Positions 12,501 to 24,970 of a stretch of 64,000 bases of DNA are shown here, piece by piece. The translations under genes and the position numbers were made by a program. Origin of the DNA: Crossaster papposus (lineage: Eukaryota; Echinodermata; Asteroidea; Velatida; Solasteridae); the NCBI GenBank assembly GCA_037893245.1, contig JBAIAA010000893.1, positions 1-64,000 of the forward strand. Reading direction: 5' to 3'. The first letter of the stretch is position 1, and every line of letters starts with the position of its first letter. The notes under the pieces are model-generated. The model did not search any database. It was given only the letters and a program-made list of their open reading frames with translations, and was not told the origin of the DNA.

Positions 12501-14417
12501 AAAATGTTTTGTCCCCTCCATTCTTTCCTCCTAAAAATTATCCCCTAACCAAGACGATTCGTCTACCAAGATGGTTCATCTACCTTATAATCCCCTCTAA
12601 AAAATACCCCCCTAGCTAAATCGGTTTGTCCACTCCATGTTTCCTTCTAAAAAAATATTCCCTTAGCCAAGATGATTCGACTACCATGATGGTTCATCTA
12701 CCTTATATTTCCTTCTAAACATTATCCCCCAGCCAAAATGATTTGTACACTTCATGTTTCCTTCTAAAAATTACCCCCTAACCAAGACGATTTCTACCAA
12801 GATGGTTCATCTACTTTATAACCCCTTCTGAAAAATATTCCCCTAGCCAAAAAGGTTTATCCACTCCATGTTTCCTTCTAAACAATTATCCCCTTAGCAA
12901 AGACGATTCGACTACCATGATGGTTCATCTACTTTATATTTCCTTCTAAAAATTATCCCCCAGCCAAAATGATTTGTACACTTCATGTTTCCTTCTAAAA
13001 ATTACCCCCTAACCAAGACGATTTCTACCAAGATGGTTCATCTACTTTATAACCCCTTCTAAAAAATATTCCCCTAGCCAAAATGGTTTGTCCACTCCAT
13101 GTTTCCTTCTAAAAAATTATCCCCTTAGCAAAGACGATTCGACTACCATGATGGTTCATCTACTTTATATTTCCTTCTAAAAATTATCCCCCACCCAAAA
13201 TGATTTGTACACTTCATGTTTCCTTCAAAAAATTATCCCCTAACCAAGACGATTTCTACCAAGATGGTTCATCTACTTTATAACCCCTTCTAAAAAATAT
13301 TCCCCTAGCCAAAATGGTTTGTCCACTCCATGTTTCCTTCTAAAAAAATATCCCCTTAGCAAAGACGATTCGACTACCATGATGGTTCATCTACTTTATA
13401 TTTCCTTCTAAAAATTATCCCCCACCCAAAATGATTTGTACACTTCATGTTTCCTTCTAAAAATTATCCCCTTACCAAGACGATTTCTACCAAGATGGTT
13501 CATCTACTTTATAACCCCTTCTAAAAAATATTCCCCTAGCCAAAATGGTTTGTCCACTCCATGTTTCCTTCTAAAAAATTATCCCCTTAGCAAAGACGAT
13601 TCGACTACCATGATGGTTCATCTACTTTATATTTCCTTCTAAAAATTATCCCCCACCCAAAATGATTTGTACACTTCATGTTTCCTTCTAAAAATTATCC
13701 CCTAACCAAGACGATTTCTACCAAGATGGTTCATCTACTTTATAACCCCTTCTAAAAAATATTCCCCTAGCCAAAATGGTTTGTCCACTCCATGTTTCCT
13801 TCTAAAAAAATATCCCCTTAGCAAAGACGATTCGACTACCATGATGGTTCATCTACTTTATATTTCCTTCTAAAAATTATCCCCCACCCAAAATGATTTG
13901 TACACTTCATGTTTCCTTCTAAAAATTATCCCCTAACCAAGACGATTCGTCTACCAAGATGGTTCATCTACTTTATATTTCCTTCTAAAAATTATCCCCC
14001 ACCCAAAATGATTTGTACACTTCATGTTTCCTTCTAAAAAATATACTCCAACCTGATGGTTAGTCTAGCCCCATAATTCCTTCTTAAAAATATCCTCCAA
14101 CCTGATAGTTAGTCTAGCCCCGTAATTTCTTTATAAAAAAATAAAAAATAAAAAATAATAAAAAATAAAATAATTTATCTAACTTGATTGTTAATCTAGC
14201 CCCGTACTTCCTTCTAAAAATATCCTCCGATTTGATGGTTAATCTAGACCCATAATTCCTTCTTAAAAATATCCTCTAACTTGATGGAACGTTGAAGTAC
14301 TTTCGTTTTATAATTATACCTTTATTTTCTACTCAAAATGTATATTACAAATGGCCCTGATAATAACTCGTCACATGTCCAGTTATAAAATTAAAATAAA
14401 TTAATGATTCCTGACAA
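9576..14417. repeat. Array unit 3
   Basis: This full unit is 4842 bp. A 4-bp insertion in core A1 (CCCTTTAATTCTCC, near 9731) and CATGATTTC near 9956 are shared only with unit 4, so units 3 and 4 are the most recently related pair. Confidence 0.93.
12472..14042. repeat. 231-bp-period minisatellite, unit 3
   Basis: This minisatellite is about 1.57 kb with the same monomer order as in unit 2. It serves as the long reference for the shortened copy in unit 4. Confidence 0.9.
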
Positions 14418-17400
14418 ATATAGATTATCGTTCGTCTTTTTTGTTCAGTTTGTTACCATCTTTTTGTCTATAAACTTTCGTATTCCCTCGTGCCGAGTTT
14501 GGCAATGACTGGATCTTTAAACCGGTCGTCAAGCTCGTTATATGGCACTTCCCGAACGGTTTAAACCCCCTTTAATTCTCCACGGGGATCGTCTGATCGT
14601 CTAGCGTATCGTGAGGTACGTTTATAGGGACAGCTATGGACTTCAGGTTTGTGGCGCTATAAATAACGATTCGACTACCATGATGGTTCATCTACTTTAT
14701 ATTTCCTTCTAAAAATTATCCCCCACCCAAAATGATTTGTACACTTCATGTTTCCTTCTAAAAAATATCCTCCAACCTGATAGTTAGTCTAGCCCCATGA
14801 TTTCTTTATAAAAAATAAAAAATAAAAAATAAAAAATAAAAAATAAAAGAATTTATCTAACTTGATTGTTAGTCTAGCCCCGTGGTTCCTTATACAAAAT
14901 ATCCTCCAACTTTATAGTTAATCTAGCCCCGTACTTCCTTCAAAAAATATCCTCCGATTTGATGGTTAATCTAGACCCATAATTCCTTCTTAAAAATATC
15001 CTCTAACTTGATGGAACGTTGAAGTACTTTCGTTTTATAATTATACCTTTATTTTCTACTCAAAATGTATATTACAAATGGCCCTGGTAATAACACGTCA
15101 CATGTCCAGTTATAAAATTAAAATAAATTAATGATTCCTGACAAATATAGATTATCGTTCGTCTTTTTGTTCAGTTTGTTACCATCTTTTTGTCTATAAA
15201 CTTTCCTATCCCCTCGTGCCGAGTTTTGGCAATGACTGGATCTTTAAACCGGTCGTCAAGCTCGTTATATGGCACTTCCCGAACGGTTTAAACCCCCTTT
15301 CTCCACGGGGATCGTCTGATCGTCTAGCGTATCGTGAGGTACGTTTAGGGACAGCTATGGACTTCAGGTTTGTGGCGCTATAAATAACAATGAGAGACAA
15401 GTCGAATGATTTGCACTGGCGTTCTTTCGTAATTCTCGAGAGTCTGCGGGGCCGTTCATCTATCTTTTTCTCTCTTCTGTTTTTCCCTTTCTTACTACAA
15501 CTCTTTTCTTCTTTCTTTTCACGAACGTTTTCTTAATTTGTCGACGCCTGTTTTTATTTACCATAATTAAGTTTTTTATATCTTTATAAATAATTAATCA
15601 AATATTTGTTATTTCGATAATTCTTGAGAACGAGATACGTCTAATAGAAACAATTCATTATTAACCTTATCGAATACTTGTATTACTCTGATGCTGCGCC
15701 ACACACCTTATTGATACGCGCCAACGATTGTTTTTAACACGCGCGCGTGTGGAGCGCACATGGCTAGAATGATGATTCAAATTCCTGCGTCACGTTCACA
15801 CTTCGCTCCTAGCTGCCATCGATGTTATACGCCTTTCTCTGTATACTAGCGCTATAACGCAATTTGACCGACTGCAAGGTATTTTTATGTTTACACTTGG
15901 TTTTTCTCTCTCTCTAACACCACGTAAAAGTTCTTATGGGGTAGGTCGTGCAGTCTCGAGACGAAACCTACCCATGGTCTGAGCGAACTGCACCTGACGA
16001 GTTCTCGCTTTTTAGACATTTTTGTTTATGTCTCCTTGTTGAAATTTACTAAAATTGACTGGTAAGAACTTTTACACGCCGGCATCTTTAATACCTATAC
16101 TAACCTGAACTCTGTAAATATTCTTGTACTTTAATCAGTTTGTTTCTTTACTGTCCTGATAAATACCCGCGCTGCGTTCTTATGGCCCAATGTATTTTTT
16201 CCTCAATATTCCAAAGTTCCCTCCACTTCTCTATAAAACATTAAATCCCACAGATGTCATTCACTAACGCATCAAGGACCATTAACAAGATGGCTGTTTC
16301 TAAACGCCTGAACGCTTGGAAGTTGGCCTACAGAAAGTCCTGCTCCACTCCATTCGGCAGATACATCAACCAAGTTCACAAAGATCGCATTCGTATAATT
16401 ATTTCTTTTTACCCTAGGACTCTCGGCATTATTTACTACTCTCGGCCTTATTTACCCTAGGACTCTCAACTCATTTCCCCAAGGACTCTGGGCTTTATTA
16501 ACCCTAGGACTCTCGGCTTTATTGACCCTAGGACTCAGTAATTGATTTCCTGATAATAACACGTCACTGTACAGTTATAAAAGTAAAATAAATTATTGAT
16601 TCCAGATAAATACAGATTATCGTTCGTCTGTGTGTTTTAGTTTGTTACCATTTTATTGTCTATTAACTTTCGTATCCATTCAATTATGCCCCATACATTT
16701 TTAGAATAAATGTTGTTTACGCTTTAAATAAACAAACAAACAAACTCCCCATCTAACTTGAACAAAATTAATTTCAAAAAAGGAATCTGGCCTATCTATA
16801 ACCTTTGTCTGGTACGCATCTTTGTACTTACTAATAACCTGTTTTCCTACTATCTATCGCTTATTGCCGAGTATGATATATGACTAAATCTTTTATAATT
16901 GGTCGTCATGCTCATCTAAAGGCAATCCTAGAGAGGTTTAAAACTCCTTGCTTCCACGGTGATAGATTTAACGTTTGATATATCGTGAGGTATATCTAGG
17001 ATGTGTAAACCTTATGTTTACTCCGATCTTAACGACAACCAAGTTAACGATCAATAAATAATATGTATATGCTGGTTCTAGCGCAGCGTTTCTTCTGGTC
17101 ATCGAGAGTAAGGAGACCTTTCCTCTTTATTTTTCCATCATTTCTACCCTAATATTACACTTCCTTCCTCATTACAACCTACCTTTTTACTGTCCCTCCA
17201 TCCACTTTTTTCTTGTTTCTCCTTCCATTTCTTAACTCACTTCTTTCAGCACAAACCAGATAACCATTTTTGAGTCCAACTACTTTAACTAAAACGCTAT
17301 CGTAATAATAATAAATGGTTTCTAATAAATATCCCCCCAGCCAAAATGTTTTGTCCCCTCCATTCTTTCCTCCTAAAAATTATCCCCTAACCAAGACGAT

Positions 17401-18797
17401 TCGTCTACCAAGATGGTTCATCTACCTTATAATCCCCTCTAAAAAATACCCCCCTAGCTAAATCGGTTTGTCCACTCCATGTTTCCTTCTAAAAAAATAT
17501 TCCCTTAGCCAAGATGATTCGACTACCATGATGGTTCATCTACCTTATATTTCCTTCTAAACATTATCCCCCAGCCAAAATGATTTGTACACTTCATGTT
17601 TCCTTCTAAAAATTACCCCCTAACCAAGACGATTTCTACCAAGATGGTTCATCTACTTTATAACCCCTTCTGAAAAATATTCCCCTAGCCAAAAAGGTTT
17701 ATCCACTCCATGTTTCCTTCTAAACAATTATCCCCTTAGCAAAGACGATTCGACTACCATGATGGTTCATCTACTTTATATTTCCTTCTAAAAATTATCC
17801 CCCAGCCAAAATGATTTGTACACTTCATGTTTCCTTCTAAAAATTACCCCCTAACCAAGACGATTTCTACCAAGATGGTTCATCTACTTTATAACCCCTT
17901 CTAAAAAATATTCCCCTAGCCAAAATGGTTTGTCCACTCCATGTTTCCTTCTAAAAAATTATCCCCTTAGCAAAGACGATTCGACTACCATGATGGTTCA
18001 TCTACTTTATATTTCCTTCTAAAAATTATCCCCCACCCAAAATGATTTGTACACTTCATGTTTCCTTCTAAAAATTATCCCCTAACCAAGACGATTTCTA
18101 CCAAGATGGTTCATCTACTTTATAACCCCTTCTAAAAAATATTCCCCTAGCCAAAATGGTTTGTCCACTCCATGTTTCCTTCTAAAAAAATATCCCCTTA
18201 GCAAAGACGATTCGACTACCATGATGGTTCATCTACTTTATATTTCCTTCTAAAAATTATCCCCCACCCAAAATGATTTGTACACTTCATGTTTCCTTCT
18301 AAAAATTATCCCCTAACCAAGACGATTCGTCTACCAAGATGGTTCATCTACTTTATATTTCCTTCTAAAAATTATCCCCCACCCAAAATGATTTGTACAC
18401 TTCATGTTTCCTTCTAAAAAATATACTCCAACCTGATGGTTAGTCTAGCCCCATAATTCCTTCTTAAAAATATCCTCCAACCTGATAGTTAGTCTAGCCC
18501 CGTAATTTCTTTATAAAAAAATAAAAAATAAAAAATAATAAAAAATAAAATAATTTATCTAACTTGATTGTTAATCTAGCCCCGTACTTCCTTCTAAAAA
18601 TATCCTCCGATTTGATGGTTAATCTAGACCCATAATTCCTTCTTAAAAATATCCTCTAACTTGATGGAACGTTGAAGTACTTTCGTTTTATAATTATACC
18701 TTTATTTTCTACTCAAAATGTATATTACAAATGGCCCTGATAATAACTCGTCACATGTCCAGTTATAAAATTAAAATAAATTAATGATTCCTGACAA
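14418..18797. repeat. Array unit 4 (exactly two minisatellite periods shorter)
   Basis: This unit is 4380 bp, which is 462 bp less than unit 3, and 462 equals twice 231. The rest of the unit matches unit 3, including the 4-bp insertion near 14573. The loss is confined to the minisatellite at about 17314-18422. Confidence 0.93.
17314..18422. repeat. 231-bp-period minisatellite, unit 4 (contracted)
   Basis: This is the same repeat as in unit 3 with two higher-order periods missing. The junction is seamless, as expected from unequal exchange or replication slippage in register. Confidence 0.88.
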
Positions 18798-19768
18798 ATA
18801 TAGATTATCGTTCGTCTTTTTTGTTCAGTTTGTTACCATCTTTTTGTCTATAAACTTTCGTATTCCCTCGTGCCGAGTTTGGCAATGACTGGATCTTTAA
18901 ACCGGTCGTCAAGCTCGTTATATGGCACTTCCCGAACGGTTTAAACCCCCTTTCTCCACGGGGATCGTCTGATCGTCTAGCGTATCGTGAGGTACGTTTA
19001 TAGGGACAGCTATGGACTTCAGGTTTGTGGCGCTATAAATAACGATTCGACTACCATGATGGTTCATCTACTTTATATTTCCTTCTAAAAATTATCCCCC
19101 ACCCAAAATGATTTGTACACTTCATGTTTTCTTCTAAAAAATATCCTCCAACCTGATAGTTAGTCTAGCCCCATAATTTCTTTATAAAAAATAAAAAATA
19201 AAAAATAAAAAATAACAAATAAAAGAATTTATCTAACTTGATTGTTAGTCTAGCCCCGTGGTTCCTTATACAAAATATCCTCCAACTTTATAGTTAATCT
19301 AGCCCCGTACTTCCTTCAAAAAATATCCTCCGATTTGATGGTTAATCTAGACCCATAATTCCTTCTTAAAAATATCCTCTAACTTGATGGAACGTTGAAG
19401 TACTTTCGTTTTATAATTATACCTTTATTTTCTACTCAAAATGTATATTACAAATGGCCCTGGTAATAACACGTCACATGTCCAGTTATAAAATTAAAAT
19501 AAATTAATGATTCCTGACAAATATAGATTATCGTTCGTCTTTTTGTTCAGTTTGTTACCATCTTTTTGTCTATAAACTTTCCTATCCCCTCGTGCCGAGT
19601 TTTGGCAATGACTGGATCTTTAAACCGGTCGTCAAGCTCGTTATATGGCACTTCCCGAACGGTTTAAACCCCCTTTCTCCACGGGGATCGTCTGATCGTC
19701 TAGCGTATCGTGAGGTACGTTTAGGGACAGCTATGGACTTCAGGTTTGTGGCGCTATAAATAACAATG
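18798..19768. repeat. Array unit 5, truncated
   Basis: The sequence follows the unit through core A1, the degenerate minisatellite and core A2, then stops at TATAAATAACAATG. The other units continue AGAGACAAG at this point, whereas here the second repeat family begins (TTAGTACACG). Confidence 0.92.
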
Positions 19769-20801
19769 TTAGTACACGTTCTTTTTTTATAATGATTAGA
19801 ATGGTATGAACTGGTTTCGATTCATTATTCCAATGGAGTCGATTGGGAACCAGCGCGTAGCTTCAAAATTATTATTATTTCTAGGAATACATACAAAGGA
19901 ACCGAGCTATACTTGTTTTTGCCTCCAGTTTGCAAATTGGTTTGTTATGGGGATTGGTTTTTTTTTTGACAATGGATGAAAACATTTTGCTGCTCCATAA
20001 TTGTTTTATTCACTGAAGCGCGCAGTGCCAAGAATGAACGATTAAAGAGCTTATTTTGTGTTCGTTACTCGTAAATATACGCGTAACCGTCAATCTAATA
20101 AAGGGAACGTATATATACTGTTTGCAACTATCCAAAAAGTAACCAACCAAATTATTGTTTATCAGCTTACATGATGTCAAGAATTAAAGACTCCCTGTGA
20201 AATTATTCCTTCTGATATGCTGTCATTTTGAAGAAAAAATCAAAGGAAGTCCAAAGATGCGTCTCTGAGACGCATTTTAAAAAAAATTCATAAGTAGTTG
20301 GTTACACTGCCGAAATCTTATAAATGTTATTTTCTTGGAATATATACAGCATTCGCAGAGCTAAACCTTTGTCAGGTCAGTTCGATTTGGAGAACTGTTG
20401 CTGCTTTAAAGTTAAACGATACACATTCACAACTGACAAATGCTACAACTTTAAGTGCAGTCAGTGACAGATAAATGTCAAGGGGGAGGGGGGGAGGGGG
20501 TAAATGTCGATGAAAAGGCCAAACATAAAAGTTTACCATTTTGATTTATAATTCAATATTCAATAGGGATAATTCACAAAAGAGCAACCATTAAAGATGG
20601 ACTACAACGGAATAATGATAAAGGCTGTGTTGCTGTTTTTGTTCGAGAAATGTATAATGATTACTAATATATCATTAGTATTCAATAAAACTTGTTCCTT
20701 CATGCAAAAAAAAATAAAAAAATTGATCGGCGTTCTACGACCCAGAAAAACTCAGTTTCAGCAAAAGCCCTTAACTCATGAATAATTCATACTTTGTGTG
20801 C

Positions 20802-20922
20802 GACGTACTACCCATGACGATTTACTCGGGTCGATCGTGTGCGTGCATTTTTACCGTACAATGCAATGCGGAATAACATGGCGTCTTTTGTTTACTCTCA
20901 GTTGCTCATGGGTAGTACGTCA
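20802..20922. mobile_element. 121-bp element with 16-bp inverted ends
   Basis: GACGTACTACCCATGA at 20802-20817 is matched exactly in reverse complement at 20907-20922. No convincing target duplication is visible. It may be a very small MITE or a regulatory inverted repeat. Confidence 0.5.
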
Positions 20923-21390
20923 TCACTTTTCGCTGGTTTACAAGTCCGCTGGTACTATATCGTGGATTTCATTGTGGTTTTCGGTGGATCTTTGCCGGGA
21001 ACCAGTACAGGGCGGGAAATTTCAAAATCGAAGAATCGAGGTCTAATTTTTTCGGTCAAATTGCAACAAAATTATTTAGAGAAAAACATGACCGTAACAA
21101 TAAAGTGTTACCTGAACACAACATAAACAATTTTTTGTTTTTAAGGAATACATTGATCCACGAGGCCACGCCCCTTTAAAAAGTGATCAATCACAGTGCA
21201 ACATTTCAGGTCCGACAAATTTTCGCCATTTTTCCCGACATAAATTACTTTAGCATTTTTGTTTGAAACTAATAGATTGTTGTGTATTAAATGTGAATAA
21301 AAAGCGAAACTGGTTCTAGTGTACGTTTAATGTGGTAATTTGCCGTCCAAAAATGTACCCTCTTCTTTTTAAATTTCGCAGCCACTCAAA

Positions 21391-21720
21391 ATGAGTGACG
21401 TAAACCGAGGCAGAACGCAACCGCCGGACAAATTCTCGATAGTCGGTACGCGAGGTCTAGGTACGAGACGGGTTCGCGTGGCCACGTACACCATTGATCC
21501 CCGTTATATAATGGAAATTCATAAATACCTGGGACAGTTTAGGCATTCCTATTGGTCGAGAGCCCGTCACGTGGCCGGTATTAAACGGACGATAAAGACA
21601 TGGCTAGAAGTGTTTAAAACCAGTTGGCAACAAAAGTGGCCTCTGCACATGGACAACTCAATGGACATCCTTCTCCGGGCACTTCACTGCTGCGCAGACC
21701 ATTGTTCTTATCTATTTTAA
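21391..21720 (+). CDS. Hypothetical 109-residue reading frame, possible exon
   Basis: An ATG at 21391 opens 109 codons. The first 80 residues are basic and of ordinary composition (motifs such as FSIVGTRGLGTRRVRV and HKYLGQFRHSYWSRARHV). Nine bases upstream stands a good 3' splice-site pattern, a pyrimidine-rich stretch ending in TTTCGCAG at about 21374-21381, so the frame could belong to an exon starting at 21382. I recognise no domain. The last part (CCADHCSYLF) is less gene-like, and the true exon might end earlier. It lies in repeat-rich DNA, so a chance frame or a transposon remnant is equally possible. Confidence 0.22.
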   Translation: MSDVNRGRTQPPDKFSIVGTRGLGTRRVRVATYTIDPRYIMEIHKYLGQFRHSYWSRARHVAGIKRTIKTWLEVFKTSWQQKWPLHMDNSMDILLRALHCCADHCSYLF

Positions 21721-22111
21721 ACCATTCGGGTGCAAAATCCTGTTTTCCTCCAAATATGACGAATTTAAGAAAAAAAAGTCTTCCACTTTTTAAAAAAATT
21801 CCATAAGTCGTGCACAAACGCAGTCGCGTCACGTTCGTTCTTTTCCCTTTGAAAAAAACACGCGCGCGTACGCCATTTAGACGCGGAGGCCTATCCAGTC
21901 TATATAATGGAGATCAATGGTAAATACGCTTTATTGCATGTATTGTGACGTAGAGCTAGCGACAGAGGCGGAAACATGTCATTTGACAGTGGCCCGTGAA
22001 CATGGATAGGGGAAAACACACAGAATGGCGAAACACCAAAATTTACTTGTGACAATTTTCCGTGATTTTCGGGGCTTTTTGGCTGAATTTTACAAAAAAG
22101 TATTTATGAAT

Positions 22112-22276
22112 GGGAATAAATATGTGTTCGGTCGGTATTAATCACTCTGTTTAATACCGCTTGGAGTCTGGGTGCTGATAATTACCCTCGCCTTCGGCTC
22201 GGGTAATTATCAGCACCCAGACTCCAAGCGGTATTAAACAGAGTGATTAAAACCTCTCGAACACATATTTATTCCC
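22112..22276. mobile_element. 165-bp foldback (hairpin) MITE
   Basis: The two arms, each about 80 bp, start GGGAATAAATATGTGTTCG and are nearly perfect reverse complements, meeting at a short loop near TCGCCTTCGGC (about 22190-22200). The flanks are TTATGAAT (22104-22111) and TTATTAAT (22277-22284), an 8-bp target duplication with one mismatch. An 8-bp duplication is typical of hAT transposition. No coding sequence is present. Confidence 0.85.
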
Positions 22277-22970
22277 TTATTAATGACGTACGCACACAAC
22301 CAGAGTGAACCTGGCCGCAATAAATTTGACACGAATTGCATTATATGTTAGTACACGTTCTTTATTATGATTGAAATGGTATGAACAGGTTTCCATTCAT
22401 TATTCCAATAGAGTCGATTGGAAACCAGCGGATAGCTTCAACATTATCATTATTTCTAGGAATACATACAAAGAAACCGAGCTACACCTGTTTTTGCCTC
22501 CAGTTTGCAAATTGGTTGTTGTTGGGTTTTTTTTTTTTGCAATGGTTGGACAAAATTTGCTGCTCCATAATTGTTCTATTCACTGAAGCGCGCAGTGCCG
22601 AGAAATACTGTTTTCAACTATCCCAAAAGTAACCAACCAAATTATTGTTTATCAGCTTACATGATGTCAAGAATTAAAGACTTCCTGTGAAAATATTCCT
22701 TCTGATATGCTGTCATTTTAAGAAAATAATCAAAAGAAGTCCAAAGATGCGTCTCCGAGACGCATTTCTTGAAAAATGTCATGATTACACTGTCAAAATC
22801 TTATCAATGTTATTTTTTTGGAATATATACAGCATTCGCAGAGCTAAAACTTTGTCAGGTCAGTTCGATTTGGAGAACTGTTGCTGCTTCGAACGAGAAA
22901 AATTCACAACACACAAATGCTACAACTGCAGTCAGTGACAATTAAATGCCAAAGGGGCAGTCGGGGAGAG

Positions 22971-22991
22971 GGGGGGGGGGGGGGGGGGGGG
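22971..22991. repeat. Poly-G run
   Basis: This uninterrupted run of about 21 G lies inside a unit of the second tandem family. The matching position in other units has a G-run of another length. Confidence 0.9.
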
Positions 22992-23663
22992 TGGGATGTC
23001 GATGAAAAGGCCAAACATAAAGTTTACCATTATGATTTATAATTCAGTATTAAATGGGGATAATTCACAAAAGAGCAACCATTACCAGCCTGCCATCTGC
23101 CTCGTCGTTTAGACAAAAATGATAAATTAATTTTCCATTAATTTGCTGCCCCATAATATTATTGTTCTATTCACTGAAGCGCGTAGTGCCGAGTAGAATG
23201 ATTTAAGAGCTTCTTTGTATTCGTTACTCGTTCACCTACGCGCGCGTAACCATCAATCGTCGCATCTAATAAAGAGGAACGTATAGGCCTATATGTTTTC
23301 AACTATCCCAAAAGTAACCAACCAAATTATTGTTTATCAGCTTACATGATGTCAAGAATTAAAGGCTCCCTGTGAAATTATTCCTTCTAATATACTGTAA
23401 TTTGAAAGAAATAATCAACTGGAGTCCAAAGATGTGTCTCCAAGACGCATTTTTTGAAAAATTTCGTAAGTAGTTGGTTACACTGTCGAAATCCTATAAA
23501 TGTAATTTTCTTGGAATATATACAGCATTCGCAGAGCTAAACCTTTGTCAGGTCAGTTATATTTGGAGAACTGTTGCTGCTTCGAACGAACAAAATTCAC
23601 AACACACAAACGCTACAACTGCAGTCAGTGCAGTCAGTGACAGATAAATGTCAAGGGGGCAGT

Positions 23664-23710
23664 GGGGGGGGGGGGGGGGGGGGCAGTGGGGGGGGGGGGG
23701 GGGGGGGGGG
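23664..23710. repeat. Double poly-G run
   Basis: Two G-runs of about 20 and 23 bases are separated by CAGT, inside the third block of the second tandem family. The length may be unreliable in the assembly. Confidence 0.85.
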
Positions 23711-24970
23711 TTGTCCATGAAAAGGCCAAACATAAAGTTTACCATTATGATTTATTATTCAGTATTCAATGGAGATAATTCACAAAAGAGCAGCCATTAC
23801 CAGCCTGCCATCTGCCTCGTCGTTTAGACAAAATTGACAAATTAATTTTCTAAGCATGAAACGAAATGAATTGATAGCTTTCATTCATCTATTCCATTGT
23901 CGCTGTGTTCTCCACAGAAGCGCTGGAAACGCAATGCACAATTAGAAGCGCGCAGTGCCGAGAATGAATAATTTAAGAGCTTCTTTGTGTTCGTTACTCG
24001 TTCACCTACGCGTAACCATCAATCGTCGCATCTAATAAGGGGAACGTATATACTGTTTTCAACTATCCCAAAAGTAACCAACCAAATTATTGTTTATCAG
24101 CTTACATGATGTCAAGAATTAAAGACTCCCTGTGAAATTATTCCTTCTGATATGCTGCCATTTTAAAGAAATAATCAACAGGAGTCCAAAGATGTGTCTC
24201 GGAGACGCATTTTTTGAAAAATTTCATAAGAAGTTGATTACACTGTCAAAATCTTATCAATGTTATTTTCTTGGAATATATACAGCATTCGCAGAGCTAA
24301 AACTTTGTCAGGTCAGTTCAATTTAGAGAACTGTTGCTGCTTCGACCGAGAAAAATTCACAACACACAAACTCTACAACTGCAGTCAGTGACAGATAAAT
24401 GCCAAGGGGGCAGTCGGGAAGAGGGGGGGGGGGGGATGTTGATGAAAAGGCCAAACATAAAGTTTACCATTATGATTTATAATTCAGTATTCAATGGGGA
24501 TAATTCACAAAAGAGCAACCATTACCAGCCTGCCATCTGCCTCGTCGTTTAGAAAAAAGATCAATTAATTTTCTAAGCATGAAAAGAAATGAATTGATAG
24601 CTTTCATTCATTCATCTAGGAATACATACAAAGAAACCAAGCTATACCTGTTTTTGCCTCCATTTTGCAAATTGGTTGTTGTTGGGTTTGTTTTTTGGGG
24701 AATGGAAGGACAAAATGTGCTGCTCCATAATTGTTTGATTCACTGAAGCGCGCAGTGCCGAGAATGAATGATTTAAGAGCTTCTTTGCGTTCGTTACTCG
24801 TTCACCTACGCGTAACCATCAATCGTCGCATCTAATAAGGGGGCTTAGCTGTCAACTAGGGGCCAAATTAGCAGCCAACTAGGCTTAGCAGGCTTTTATA
24901 AAGATCGGCCTAGGTCTCGAGACTTACAACACTGTTAACAATGCGATCATCTTTGGGTAAAATAGTTCTT

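Larger units (their letters stand above)
1..19768. repeat. Tandem array of a 4.84-kb unit, four units plus a partial fifth
   Basis: The same sequence restarts at 1, 4738, 9576, 14418 and 18798, each time with ATATAGATTATCGTTCG. The units are nearly identical, head to tail, and open at the left edge, so the true array is longer. The right end falls at about 19768, inside the second core of the fifth unit, just after TATAAATAACAATG. No unit contains a recognisable gene for a protein, rRNA, tRNA, snRNA or histone. Each unit reads as: core A1, degenerate minisatellite, core A2, a spacer of about 1.4 kb, a diverged core A3, then a regular minisatellite. I treat it as satellite-like DNA. A non-coding RNA array cannot be excluded. 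Confidence 0.95.
20601..22346. other. 1.75-kb non-repeated insert between units of the second tandem family
   Basis: This stretch separates the first and second blocks of the family and is not repeated elsewhere in the window. It contains a small inverted-repeat element (20802-20922), an open frame preceded by a splice-acceptor-like sequence (21391-21720) and a foldback element (22112-22276). TTAGTACACG starts the block on both its far sides (19769 and 22347), so an ancestral unit of about 2.6 kb is possible. Confidence 0.6.
19769..24843. repeat. Second tandem family, about 0.69-0.76 kb units, diverged
   Basis: Blocks at about 19769-20600, 22347-23110, 23150-23830, 23930-24560 and 24620-24843 share long stretches, for example AAGTAACCAACCAAATTATT and GAAGCGCGCAGTGCCGAG. 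The landmark palindrome ATGCGTCTCYGAGACGCAT recurs at 20257-20275, 22747-22765, 23432-23450 and 24192-24210. Each unit holds a G-run of variable length. The units differ by indels at their left ends, so this array is older than the first. I see no coding content. Short open frames inside are repeat translations. Confidence 0.88.

Noticed and set aside
1-19768. Array as histone or rDNA cluster
   Set aside because: No histone frame, no histone 3' stem-loop, and no rRNA-like conserved stretch.
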